11,187 bases of DNA. Source: Chthonomonadaceae bacterium. Its GTDB lineage: Bacteria; Armatimonadota; Chthonomonadetes; Chthonomonadales; Chthonomonadaceae. Below, piece after piece: positions 1-6,895 of the stretch. Under the pieces are notes generated by a model. The model ran no database searches. It had not been told where the DNA came from and saw nothing but the letters and a program-made list of their open reading frames with translations. The stretch spans positions 1 through 11,187 of the forward strand of contig JACMPS010000315.1 of assembly GCA_014377395.1 (NCBI GenBank), read 5' to 3'. A program made the translations under genes and the position numbers. Numbering within the stretch: position 1 is the first letter of the stretch; the number at the start of each line of letters is the position of its first letter.

Positions 1-34
1 CGAAGTCCACCTGCGTGGACTCAATGCAAAAGCA
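1..34 (-). repeat. Hairpin repeat, minus-strand copy cut by the window edge
   Basis: These 34 bases are the exact reverse complement of 218-251. They contain a small hairpin: a 7-bp stem AGTCCAC/GTGGACT with a 4-base loop. Read on the minus strand this is the first half of the same element seen at 218-291; its second hairpin would lie to the left of the window. Short two-hairpin intergenic repeats of this design resemble REP/REPIN elements mobilised by Y1 (RAYT) transposases, and similar AGTCCACG.AGGTGGACTT repeats are, from memory, common in cyanobacteria and other phyla. No transposase is present in this window. Confidence 0.75.
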
Positions 35-217
35 ACGGCTATGCTCCACGTTTCAATATTGGACAATTTGGAAACGGCGAAATAAATTCGCCGAGGGCGG
101 CTTCGCCGTTCCGAGTTCATCCAATCGCGGACATGACTATAGCGTGATCACTTTTTTGCTGGTCTACAAAGACAGTGACTTTAATACGCTCTAAGTGAAA
201 ATTGACCTAGAAATCAA
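35..217. other. Non-coding spacer between two inverted repeat copies
   Basis: I see no credible gene here. The stretch contains one clear hairpin at 75-93, with a 7-bp stem CGGCGAA/TTCGCCG and loop ATAAA. A short stem CGGC/GCCG follows at 98-108. On the minus strand the 75-93 hairpin reads CGGCGAAtttatTTCGCCG, the same AATTTATTT-centred design as the second hairpin of the repeats at 2355-2374 and 6961-6980. The spacer is therefore probably also derived from repeat elements. Confidence 0.5.
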
Positions 218-291
218 TGCTTTTGCATTGAGTCCACGCAGGTGGACTTCGCGCCTTTGTAGCCGGAGGTTTTAACCTCCGGACTCCCTCT
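218..291 (+). repeat. Two-hairpin intergenic repeat, full copy
   Basis: Hairpin A (AGTCCAC/GTGGACT, loop GCAG, at 231-248) is followed by a 14-base linker and hairpin B at 263-282 (9-bp perfect stem CCGGAGGTT/AACCTCCGG). The tail CTCCCTCT (284-291) is shared with the copy at 6982-6989. The lead-in TGCTTTTGCATTGAG is shared with small changes by the copy near 2240. The first 34 bases form a perfect inverted pair with 1-34. The copy sits downstream of the adaptor gene's 3' end, so it could contribute to transcript 3'-end formation, but hairpin B has no T-run in either direction. Confidence 0.8.
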
Positions 292-341
292 GGATTATCT
301 CCGCATAGCACTCTCCCCAAAAAGGCAGTGCGTAAGATCAG

Positions 342-2024
342 TTACTTGATATTGATCTTGCGTTTCGGCTTTTTCTCCTCTTTGTCGTCGCTCTCCGAGA
401 GTCCGTCCTGCTTGTCCGAACCCGATTTGTCTTTGATCAGTTTCGGGTTGATCGAGGGCGGGAACGAGTTGAGTTGTCGCCACAGTTCAAATCCGAGACT
501 CACACGATTCAGCATAATCCAACCGCTTGCCTCGGCTCCGGGACGCAGAGTCAGGGCTTCTCCCGGCTTGCGGTTGTTGGGGGTGGGCCACGCGGGTTCC
601 TCTCCGCGTTCAATTGCTTTATAGTCCGGTTCGATGATGACACGGTAGCGGTTTTTGCCGTCGTCAATGGCGTCCACCAGTTTTACCCGTCCGGCAAATG
701 TTCCCTGCGCGGCGGCAGGTCCCAAACCCACCCATTGAAGGGCGGGCCAACCCGCAAACTGCAACCGAACGGGCGCACCCCCGAAAATAAAGGGCGCGTC
801 GTTGTCCGTCACGAAAAGTTCGACCATTTGTTCTTGCGTGTTGGGGGCAAGCACCGCCAGCACATCCCCCGATTTGACGGTCTCCCCGGCACCTGCCTTC
901 ATCAATCGAACAACACGCCCTGCGCTCGGTGCAAGCACAAATTGTTGCGCCCTGCGGCGATCCAGGTTGCCGCTATCAATCTCCAATTTCAGCAACTCAT
1001 TATTGATCGAGGCGATTGTCTCATCCACAGAAGACAGAGAGGCTTGTGCGCCTGAAATCGTTGCGGCGGTATCCGCTTTCACCTTATCGAAATCGAGATC
1101 ACCGACGTTCGTACCGCGTCTTACCTCCTGCAATGTGGCTCCTGCCCGTGCCAGGTCTGCCTGAGCGGAAGTCACCTGCAACTTTGCCCGCCCCTGCTCC
1201 AACGAACCTACTTTTGCGTCTCGCTTTGCAATTTCAAGGGACTGTTTGGCACGTTCCACTTCGGTAGCGGTACGCTTTTGTGAGTTTTGTGCCTGTTCGC
1301 GTTCTCTCTCCGAGCGTAGTCCTTTATTCGTCAAGGAATCGATGCGAGTGAGATTGAGCGTTTCGATTCGGGCATTTTCCTCGGCGGCAATCACGGTTTG
1401 TTCTGCCTGTCGAATTCGTTCCTCTGCTTGCCGCAAGCGCTCGTCCGCCGCCTGACTCGCCACCTGTTGTGCCACATTGAGGCTTTGTGTCGCAGAGATA
1501 ACGACTTGCTGTGCCGCTTGCAATCGGTCTCCTGCCTGTTTGCGCCGCTCATCCGCCGTCGGGACTGCCGCACTTTGCGAAGAAGTCAACGCCACAATTT
1601 GATTCTGAAGACTCTTCGATCTGTTTTGTGCAGCTTTCAGCCGAGCTTGCAAGGTTTGTCGCTGTTGAGCCACACGTTTTGCCTGATCCGGGTCCAGAAA
1701 CTTCGAGTCAATGTCCTCGATCTGAGCGATTTTCTCGCCCTTTTTCACGGTGTCACCTTCCTGCACAAACCAGTCCACCAGTCGTGCAGGAATCTGCGCT
1801 TCGATGTTTTGAGGGCGTTGCATCGGATCGAAAATGATCACTTCGCCTGTCCCGATCACCGATTGTTGCCACGGGATCAGCCACAGTCCGCCAATCGTTG
1901 TCGCCAACAAAATGACCAATATGCTTGCAATGACTCCCACTTTCCCGCGACGCCGTACCATGCCCCGCGAGATTGACAGGGTGGGGGGCGCAATGGGAAG
2001 AGCGGGTGCCAGTTCACTTGCCAT
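342..2024 (-). CDS. HlyD-family membrane fusion (adaptor) protein of a type I secretion system
   Basis: The 560-residue product has the standard adaptor architecture. A short cytoplasmic N-terminus is followed by one membrane anchor (about residues 29-50). The first half of a biotinyl-lipoyl domain lies at about 57-105. A very long Gln/Ala/Arg/Glu-rich coiled coil (about 112-355) follows, then the second lipoyl half (about 362-394), a beta-barrel region (about 398-510) and a conserved-looking stretch RVSLGFELWRQ (507-517). The tail (530-560) is highly charged, Lys/Asp/Glu-rich, which is unusual. In the known family the anchor sits in the inner membrane, contacts the ABC exporter, and the periplasmic hairpin docks on TolC. 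The ATG is fixed by an in-frame TAG 18 bases upstream and a GGAG about 7 bases ahead of it. The ABC partner lies upstream on the same strand. Substrate unknown. Confidence 0.93.
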   Translation of the reverse strand: MASELAPALPIAPPTLSISRGMVRRRGKVGVIASILVILLATTIGGLWLIPWQQSVIGTGEVIIFDPMQRPQNIEAQIPARLVDWFVQEGDTVKKGEKIAQIEDIDSKFLDPDQAKRVAQQRQTLQARLKAAQNRSKSLQNQIVALTSSQSAAVPTADERRKQAGDRLQAAQQVVISATQSLNVAQQVASQAADERLRQAEERIRQAEQTVIAAEENARIETLNLTRIDSLTNKGLRSEREREQAQNSQKRTATEVERAKQSLEIAKRDAKVGSLEQGRAKLQVTSAQADLARAGATLQEVRRGTNVGDLDFDKVKADTAATISGAQASLSSVDETIASINNELLKLEIDSGNLDRRRAQQFVLAPSAGRVVRLMKAGAGETVKSGDVLAVLAPNTQEQMVELFVTDNDAPFIFGGAPVRLQFAGWPALQWVGLGPAAAQGTFAGRVKLVDAIDDGKNRYRVIIEPDYKAIERGEEPAWPTPNNRKPGEALTLRPGAEASGWIMLNRVSLGFELWRQLNSFPPSINPKLIKDKSGSDKQDGLSESDDKEEKKPKRKINIK

Positions 2025-2035
2025 GATTTTTCTCC
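2025..2035 (-). promoter_or_regulatory. Ribosome binding site of the adaptor gene
   Basis: On the minus strand GTGGAGAAAAATC precedes the ATG at 2024. The GGAG core lies at 2032-2035 with about 7 bases of spacing. Together with the in-frame TAG at 2040-2042 it decides the start. Confidence 0.6.
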
Positions 2036-2251
2036 ACTTCTAAAACTCTCCTGACTTCTGCTTTTCCCGCTCCAGTTTTCTTCTCATTATGTGCTTACCT
2101 TGTCCCTTAGCGCGAAACGAAACATTTGACGCAGGAATAAATTCCGCGTTAGGAGGTGTTCCGTGTCCTGCGGACACCAATTCCGTATTTGCAACCGAAC
2201 AAAAAGGTTCCGGAGGTTAAAAGAAACCTCATTACTACTGCCTTTGCCTTG

Positions 2252-2374
2252 AGTCCACGCAGGTGGAAGTCCTGCGAACCGTTGAGCAGGAGTTTGTGAT
2301 TGGATGTACCTGCAGACCGTTGAGCAGGAGTTTGTGATTGGGGCACTTTTGGAGCCGGGGAATTTATTTCCCGG
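2252..2374 (+). repeat. Two-hairpin repeat copy carrying a 38-bp internal duplication
   Basis: This stretch matches 6896-6980 over the whole 85 bases with about 7 mismatches, once one 38-base unit is removed (123 - 38 = 85). It begins with hairpin A (TCCAC/GTGGA) and ends with hairpin B (2355-2374, CCGGG/CCCGG plus inner A-T pairs). It forms the right half of the composite element 2094-2424. Confidence 0.8.
2271..2346 (+). repeat. Tandem duplication, two 38-bp units
   Basis: A 26-base block at 2278-2303 is repeated identically at 2316-2341, a 38-base period. The units begin CCTGCGAACC (2271) and CCTGCAGACC (2309). The related repeat at 6896-6980 has only one unit, so this is a duplication inside this copy. 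Confidence 0.85.
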
Positions 2375-2478
2375 ATCCTCTTCTGCAATAATCTAAAATC
2401 CCATTCGCTAAGGGACAAGATAAGTTGCATAAGACGAAGACCAGGTTTTTCTCAATACTCATCACTTAACACTTTCTT

Positions 2479-4251
2479 TTATCTCCGCCGACACAGTTCC
2501 GGGAAAAGGCGAGAGAAAGCACTCTGCGGATTTTTGCAAAGTGCATCTACCGATCCGGTCTCGATGATGCCCCCATTTTCCAGTAAGTACACCTGCCCGG
2601 AGCGTTGAACCACCTCGGCATCGTGCGAAATGTCAATGATCGTCCATGTATTTTCAGGGCGATAAAGGGCGTCGAGGATTTTGATTTTCGTGCGTTCGTC
2701 AATACCCGTGAACGCTTCATCAAGAATCAGAAGTTGTGGGCGGTCTGCGATAGCGCGGGCGAGCAAAAGCCGCTGTATCTGTCCCCGCGAGAGATTTCTT
2801 CCGGCACTCACCAGTTCTGTTTTCAAGCCCTGCGGCATCATTGCAAGATCGTCCGTCAACTGTGTCAGATCGAGCACAAAGCGAACGGCTTCCTGTGTCA
2901 CGTCGATGCGCCCATAAACGATATTTTCTTCGATAGTCCCGGAAACAATCTCGTTGATGTCGCTGACCAGTGCCGCTTTTGCACGTAAACTCTCCAGATC
3001 AATGTCACGAACATCAATCCCGCCCACCTCCACCGTGCCATGCGAAGGCACTTCAAGACCACACAGCAGGGAAGCCAGTGTAGACTTCCCTGCTCCACTT
3101 GCTCCCACAAGGCTTACCCGATCCCCTGCCTTCAATTTCAAGTCCAGACCGCTTAAAATTTCGATACCGGGCAGATAAGAAAAGCGTACCTGTCGGCAGA
3201 TGACTTCCACTCCCGACATTGTGGAAGGAAGGGCAAGACCGCCCAAACGTTCAACGGGTAGTTCGAGGACGTGTCCCACCTTTTCAAGTCCGGTCAATAA
3301 ATCATAAAACTCTGTTGCTTGCTTGACGAGTTTGTCGAGGGCGGAGAGCACCGTGACGATAATGAGTTCGGAGGCAACCAACTGTCCCAGCGAAAGTTTG
3401 CCGTTGATGACGAGCCACCCACCAATCGCGAGGGTTCCTGTGGCGGCAAGCGCTTGAAAAAGAGCGTTCCCGGTCTCCTGCCGAAACTGAATTCGGTAAT
3501 GAGAACGCCGCGCCAACAGATACTCGACCACGCGACTGTCGGCTTTTTGGGAGGCGAATTGAGGAGAGCCGTCCATTTTCAGGCTTGTGCCACAGCGGGC
3601 AATTTCTTCCAGCCATTCGGCAACGGCGTACTTTTGCACCGACTCATCAATCGAGGTACGAACCCCGCCCCACCCCAGCAGAAAAAAGACAGCCGCGATA
3701 AATACGAGAATCGCAAGATCGAAACTCAGCAGAAACGGACTGTAGAACCCCAGCAACGTCAACCCGACAAGTGCTTGCAAAAATGCACTGAGACCTTCCA
3801 GCAGTAGTTTCGCCATTGTCTTCTGAATCGTGAGAACGTCAAAAAAGCGGTTGACCAGTTCCGGGGCGTACTCTCCACTCAAAGCGGCATTTCTAATTCT
3901 TGGCAGTCGTTCCGCCAGTTCCATCGCCGTTCTGACAAAGACGCGCTGTTGCAGGGTTTCCACAAGCGAAAGTTGAAGAAGCCTCATGATCCCGGCGCAC
4001 AAAAGCCCGAATAGGGTCAGACCTGCCAGCACAATCAGATTCTGAAGAAAAATCTTCTGTGCAATTGTGTTGACGAGGGCTTGCGTCGTCACCGGAATGA
4101 CAAGTGCCAGCAATCCGGTGATCACGGCATAAACGAAAAGCGCAATGAGATCGCTTTTCTCCTCTGTCAAAAGTCGGAGAAGACGTTGCGTCGGCGTCGG
4201 GTTGGCATGACCTGTGTGAGAGGCATGAGAATGAGTGTCGGCAAGTGCCAA
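2479..4251 (-). CDS. Type I secretion ABC exporter (fused membrane and ATPase domains)
   Basis: Numbered from the start chosen here, the 590-residue protein has about six membrane segments (about 35-57, 72-95, 150-170, 172-193, 262-283, 288-305), then an ATPase domain. Walker A is GASGAGKST (383-391), the signature is LSRGQ (487-491, usual LSGGQ with Gly to Arg), Walker B is LLILDE (507-512), the D-loop is TGID and the switch His is H543. The usual Q-loop Gln is missing: the equivalent stretch is ALVSDINEIVSGT (427-439). There is no N-terminal C39 peptidase or C39-like domain, only about 33 residues before the first membrane segment, with a His-rich patch. As a dimer it should power export through the adaptor and TolC partners encoded on either side. 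The start is TTG at 4251, preceded by AGGAG at 9-base spacing; an earlier TTG at 4278 lacks a ribosome site and no in-frame ATG is near. Confidence 0.92.
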   Translation of the reverse strand: MALADTHSHASHTGHANPTPTQRLLRLLTEEKSDLIALFVYAVITGLLALVIPVTTQALVNTIAQKIFLQNLIVLAGLTLFGLLCAGIMRLLQLSLVETLQQRVFVRTAMELAERLPRIRNAALSGEYAPELVNRFFDVLTIQKTMAKLLLEGLSAFLQALVGLTLLGFYSPFLLSFDLAILVFIAAVFFLLGWGGVRTSIDESVQKYAVAEWLEEIARCGTSLKMDGSPQFASQKADSRVVEYLLARRSHYRIQFRQETGNALFQALAATGTLAIGGWLVINGKLSLGQLVASELIIVTVLSALDKLVKQATEFYDLLTGLEKVGHVLELPVERLGGLALPSTMSGVEVICRQVRFSYLPGIEILSGLDLKLKAGDRVSLVGASGAGKSTLASLLCGLEVPSHGTVEVGGIDVRDIDLESLRAKAALVSDINEIVSGTIEENIVYGRIDVTQEAVRFVLDLTQLTDDLAMMPQGLKTELVSAGRNLSRGQIQRLLLARAIADRPQLLILDEAFTGIDERTKIKILDALYRPENTWTIIDISHDAEVVQRSGQVYLLENGGIIETGSVDALCKNPQSAFSRLFPELCRRR

Positions 4252-4260
4252 GTAATTTTG

Positions 4261-4265
4261 CTCCT
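4261..4265 (-). promoter_or_regulatory. Ribosome binding site deciding a TTG start
   Basis: On the minus strand AGGAG is followed by 9 bases and TTG (4249-4251). The alternative TTG at 4276-4278 has no purine-rich site ahead of it, and no ATG or GTG is available in frame before the upstream TAG at 4321-4323. Confidence 0.55.
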
Positions 4266-4360
4266 GAAAGAAAAACAAGAAGGGCTTTTTTGCGACCGGG
4301 AATACCCTTCGCGCCTCTATCTACGCAACAAAATTTCGCCTGTGTTCCCATTTCAGAAAA

Positions 4361-4384
4361 ATATACGACTTTTTTGTCGTGTAT
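4361..4384. promoter_or_regulatory. Imperfect inverted repeat in the divergent ABC/TolC intergenic region
   Basis: ACGAC (4365-4369) and GTCGT (4376-4380) flank six T's. The flanks ATAT...GTAT partly extend the symmetry with a bulge. It lies in the AT-rich gap between two divergent transcription units, where an operator or overlapping promoters would be expected. It could equally be incidental. No clean -35/-10 pair was found on either strand here. Confidence 0.25.
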
Positions 4385-4447
4385 GGAACAAAAAGCCCAC
4401 CTCTTGTCCGTAAACGGTTTGGAAACGAAACTACGGGGGAACACATT

Positions 4448-6052
4448 TTGCGTGTCAGTGGATTGAAGCAAGAGATAAAGCGTTGCATTGCAAGAGGGTG
4501 TATTCTCTTTTCTCGTAACCTGTTTTGTAAAAGAGGAGAGGGAGGAAGCCGGGGCGGATCACTCCTGCCTCTTGCAGGATTATTGTTTTCCCTGCCCTGT
4601 CTCGCGCAGGAGCAAAAACCTGCTCTTCCTACACCTTCTCCTGTTTCTCCTGCTTCTACCCCGGCTACTCAGGCGGCGCAGACAGTGCAACAGAGCCAGC
4701 AACCCGGTCAGGTGTCGCCGCTCACTCTCGAACGCACACTTCAGCAGATTGGCGCGAACTATCCGAAACTGCTTGGGGCGGAAGCGGATCGGCTTTCCGC
4801 ACGCGCGAAACTCCTTGAAAAGCAGGGCGCGTTCGACCCTTCTGTCAACGTGTCAAGCGATTATCTGCTTTATAATTCCACTTCGACGCGGGGCAAACGA
4901 TCCGACACGACGATGAGCGAGGTCAACGTGGAAATTCCGACGGCTTACGGCTTGAAGTTTGTGGCGGGAGGACGCTTGAACCTGGGTGCAGTGAAGTCAC
5001 CGAACTCTTCGACAGGAGACACCGGGGAATACTTCGCTTATTTTCGGTTGCCCTTGTTGCGGGGGGCGGGTCTTAACGAAAAGTCGGTGGCGGAGCGACA
5101 GGCGGCACTCGGTGTTCCGCTTGCCGACCAAAATTTCAGCTTAGCTCTGATTGACACCCTGTTAAAATCGGCGAACACCTACTGGAAATGGGTGGCTTCG
5201 GGGCGCAAACTCGGCGTACAGAGAGACCTGCTCAAGATTGCCCAGGATCGCGCAAAATTCGTCAAAGATCGTGCTGATGCAGGCGATCTTCCCCAGGCAG
5301 ACGTGATTCTGGCGGAGCGTGAGGTGCAATTACGTCGTGCCAACGTGATCGCCGCAGAGCAAGCGTTACAGGCGGCAGCACTTGACCTGAATCAGTTTCT
5401 CTTCGAGCGGGACGGGCAAGTTTCCCCTACGCCAACCCCGGAGCAGGTGCCTCTTTATCGCCCAAACCTTGTTCCCCTGACACCCGCCGAAATCGAGCGA
5501 GCGCGTAAACTTGCCGGGGAACGTCGCCCGGAATTGCGCTCACTTTCGCTGAACCGGGACATCACGAATATCGGATTGCGCTTTGCCAGAAATGACCGTC
5601 AACCCGCCGTTGATCTCATTTTTAGTCCTGGAACCGATACAGGTTATCGATCAATCGGAGAAACCATGAAGGCAGGCGTCGTGGTCTCAATTCCCCTGAG
5701 AACGCGGGCGGCAGACGGGCGAATCGGGGACGCGCAGAACAAACTGGAGAAAATCAGGCAGGACGAACGCGCCGAGCGCGCCCGCATTTCTCTGTCAGTG
5801 GCTGCCGCCGCCAACGCCGTCAACAAAACAGTGGAGCGGTATACGGCTTCTGTTGAATCGCTTCGACTCGCACGACTCGCCGAGGAAAATGAGCGGATTC
5901 GCTATCGGGAAGGAGACAGCACCCTCTTTCTGGTCAACCAGTTCGAGCGCGAAACCGCGACTGCCGCGTCCACTCTTATTGACATTGAGGCGGAGTACGA
6001 ACAGGCACTTGCTTTGTTTCGGGCATCTTCGGTTCAGCCTTTTACGCCTTGA
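4448..6052 (+). CDS. TolC-family outer-membrane efflux channel
   Basis: From TTG 4448 the product is 534 residues. A secretion signal core (SLLPLAGLLFSLPCLA, cleavage expected before QEQ at about residue 54) is followed by a Pro/Thr/Ala/Gln-rich linker of about 35 residues. Two outer-membrane efflux (OEP) repeats follow, the second ending with the GDSTLFLVNQ...A..LIDIEAEY.QAL pattern typical of TolC relatives. Family members trimerise into an outer-membrane barrel and periplasmic tunnel that joins the adaptor and ABC exporter, whose genes diverge from this one. The start is uncertain. GTG 4379 has no ribosome site. TTG 4448 follows GGGGGA by 7 bases but gives an unusually long n-region of about 37 residues. 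A strong purine-rich site, AGGAGAGGGAGGA (4532-4544), has no standard in-frame start after it. A shorter protein from a non-standard start, or a small frameshift near 4545-4570, is possible. Confidence 0.88.
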   Translation: MRVSGLKQEIKRCIARGCILFSRNLFCKRGEGGSRGGSLLPLAGLLFSLPCLAQEQKPALPTPSPVSPASTPATQAAQTVQQSQQPGQVSPLTLERTLQQIGANYPKLLGAEADRLSARAKLLEKQGAFDPSVNVSSDYLLYNSTSTRGKRSDTTMSEVNVEIPTAYGLKFVAGGRLNLGAVKSPNSSTGDTGEYFAYFRLPLLRGAGLNEKSVAERQAALGVPLADQNFSLALIDTLLKSANTYWKWVASGRKLGVQRDLLKIAQDRAKFVKDRADAGDLPQADVILAEREVQLRRANVIAAEQALQAAALDLNQFLFERDGQVSPTPTPEQVPLYRPNLVPLTPAEIERARKLAGERRPELRSLSLNRDITNIGLRFARNDRQPAVDLIFSPGTDTGYRSIGETMKAGVVVSIPLRTRAADGRIGDAQNKLEKIRQDERAERARISLSVAAAANAVNKTVERYTASVESLRLARLAEENERIRYREGDSTLFLVNQFERETATAASTLIDIEAEYEQALALFRASSVQPFTP

Positions 6053-6102
6053 TTTTCCGGTTTCGTTCTCTTATTCAGAGTAATTCTGCCATAAGCGATT
6101 GA

Positions 6103-6108
6103 AAGGAG
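6103..6108 (+). promoter_or_regulatory. Ribosome binding site of the DUF4253 gene
   Basis: AAGGAG lies 6 bases before ATG 6115. This strong site marks the true start of the broken gene and contrasts with the absence of any site before the second-frame ATG at 6312. Confidence 0.65.
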
Positions 6109-6114
6109 AAGGCG

Positions 6115-6869
6115 ATGAATGATCCCGGTTTTGAGATTGTAAAGGTGACAGGGGAAAGGGCATTGGTGGAAATGGAAAGGTTGCGAAACCTCTTTCCACA
6201 GACCGGGCTTTATCCGGTGATGCTGGGACAGGAAGCGCAAATTGAAAAGGTACTCATTGACCCTCAGAAAACAATCATCAACTTATCCTCGACAAGAGTT
6301 ATAATATCGAGATGCCGCTCTGGTTTCGTCAACGAGGGGCAGAAGACGAGGAAGTTATCGTCAAACAAAACTTAGGTCAGAGATTGGCAACCAGGATCGA
6401 ATCTTATTTGACACTGACTCCTTCTGAAACATACGACCTGCAATTCCTCTCGGTAGAGGAAGATTGGTCATATGATCCCTCGGAACCAACTACTCCCTGC
6501 GCTCATCTTGATCTTCTGAAGGGGAAACCTTACGCCTCCGTTGGGATTGCGCTTCTGCCGATTCGCCATTCATGGGAGGCATTTGCGCTCCTCAACTGGG
6601 GCGGTTGGAATGCCTGTCCTCTCCCCGAAGAGAACTGTGCGGCTTTTCGTTATTGGGGTGAAAGGTACAGCGCGAAAATTATCAGCATCACCCACGACAT
6701 CGTTGAATGTACTGTAGAACGATTGCCGAAAGACCCTGAAGAGGCTCTAGAATTGGCGGAAGAGCAGTACGCCTATTGTACCGACCTTGTGGATCAGGGA
6801 ACTGGAACGATTGAGAACCTTGCGGCATCACTGCTGGTTTCGTACACCTGGTTTTTCTGGTGGGACTGA
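6115..6869 (+). pseudogene. DUF4253-domain protein gene, split by a -1 frameshift
   Basis: Two overlapping reading frames encode one protein. The first (6115-6375) starts at ATG with AAGGAG 6 bases upstream and gives about 50 sensible residues before running into a TAG. The second continues from about 6261 to 6869; its first ATG (6312) has no ribosome site. The second part carries the DUF4253 signature: NWGGWNACPLPEE, YWGERY, ITHDIVECTVERLPKDPEEAL, EEQYAYCTDLVDQGTGTIENLAASLL and the terminal WFFWWD. The frames must cross between 6261 (just after a TGA in the second frame) and 6311. The A4 run at 6268-6271 is the likeliest site, with one base lost. Restored length is about 251 residues, normal for the family, whose function is unknown to me. 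No consensus -1 slippery heptamer is present, so a mutation or sequencing error is likelier than programmed frameshifting. Confidence 0.85.
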
Positions 6870-6872
6870 TGT

Positions 6873-6892
6873 GAGAGTACCGCTTTACTCTC
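6873..6892 (+). terminator. Small hairpin just after the DUF4253 gene
   Basis: GAGAGTA (6873-6879) pairs perfectly with TACTCTC (6886-6892) across a 6-base loop, three bases after the TGA stop. No T-run follows, so intrinsic termination is doubtful. It directly abuts the repeat element that begins at about 6894 and may be part of it. Confidence 0.3.
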
Positions 6893-6895
6893 CTG

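Larger units (their letters stand above)
2094..2424. mobile_element. Composite palindromic MITE/REPIN-like element between ABC and adaptor genes
   Basis: The element is bounded by a perfect 14-bp inverted repeat, CTTGTCCCTTAGCG at 2099-2112 and CGCTAAGGGACAAG at 2406-2419. This extends to 19 bp with one mismatch (2094-2112 / 2406-2424). Inside, hairpins are arranged roughly symmetrically: a minus-oriented hairpin at 2130-2148 (stem with one bulged A), GTGTCC/GGACAC at 2163-2177, GAGGTT/AACCTC at 2213-2230, TCCAC/GTGGA at 2254-2267, and a plus-oriented hairpin at 2355-2374. There is no coding capacity. It separates the ABC exporter from the adaptor on the same strand, so it may split or modulate a former operon. 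The outer repeat looks like terminal inverted repeats of a non-autonomous element; no target-site duplication was confirmed. Confidence 0.6.

Noticed and set aside
300..335. Intrinsic terminator of the adaptor gene (GCACT...AGTGC at about 307-331)
   Set aside because: The stem is only 5 bp with a 15-base loop and is not followed by a T-run on the minus strand.
474..1055. Long plus-strand open frame of 193 codons opposite the adaptor gene
   Set aside because: It lies wholly antisense to a well-supported HlyD-family gene and its translation is low-complexity with no recognisable motif.
2278..2341. CRISPR array
   Set aside because: Only two repeat units of 26 bases occur, separated by 12 bases, with no further units. 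It is a simple tandem duplication in an intergenic repeat.
2149..2430. Minus-strand open frame of 93 codons across the composite repeat
   Set aside because: It is made of repeat sequence, including the tandem duplication. A similar frame at 6688-6969 arises from the related repeat copy, so the resemblance reflects shared DNA repeats and not a protein family.
3319..3807. Plus-strand open frame of 162 codons opposite the ABC exporter
   Set aside because: It is a shadow of the conserved exporter sequence; it lacks a ribosome site and any domain signature.
6267..6274. Programmed -1 ribosomal frameshift in the DUF4253 gene
   Set aside because: The local sequence G AAA ACA does not allow standard tandem slippage and no strong downstream structure was seen. 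A one-base deletion is simpler.
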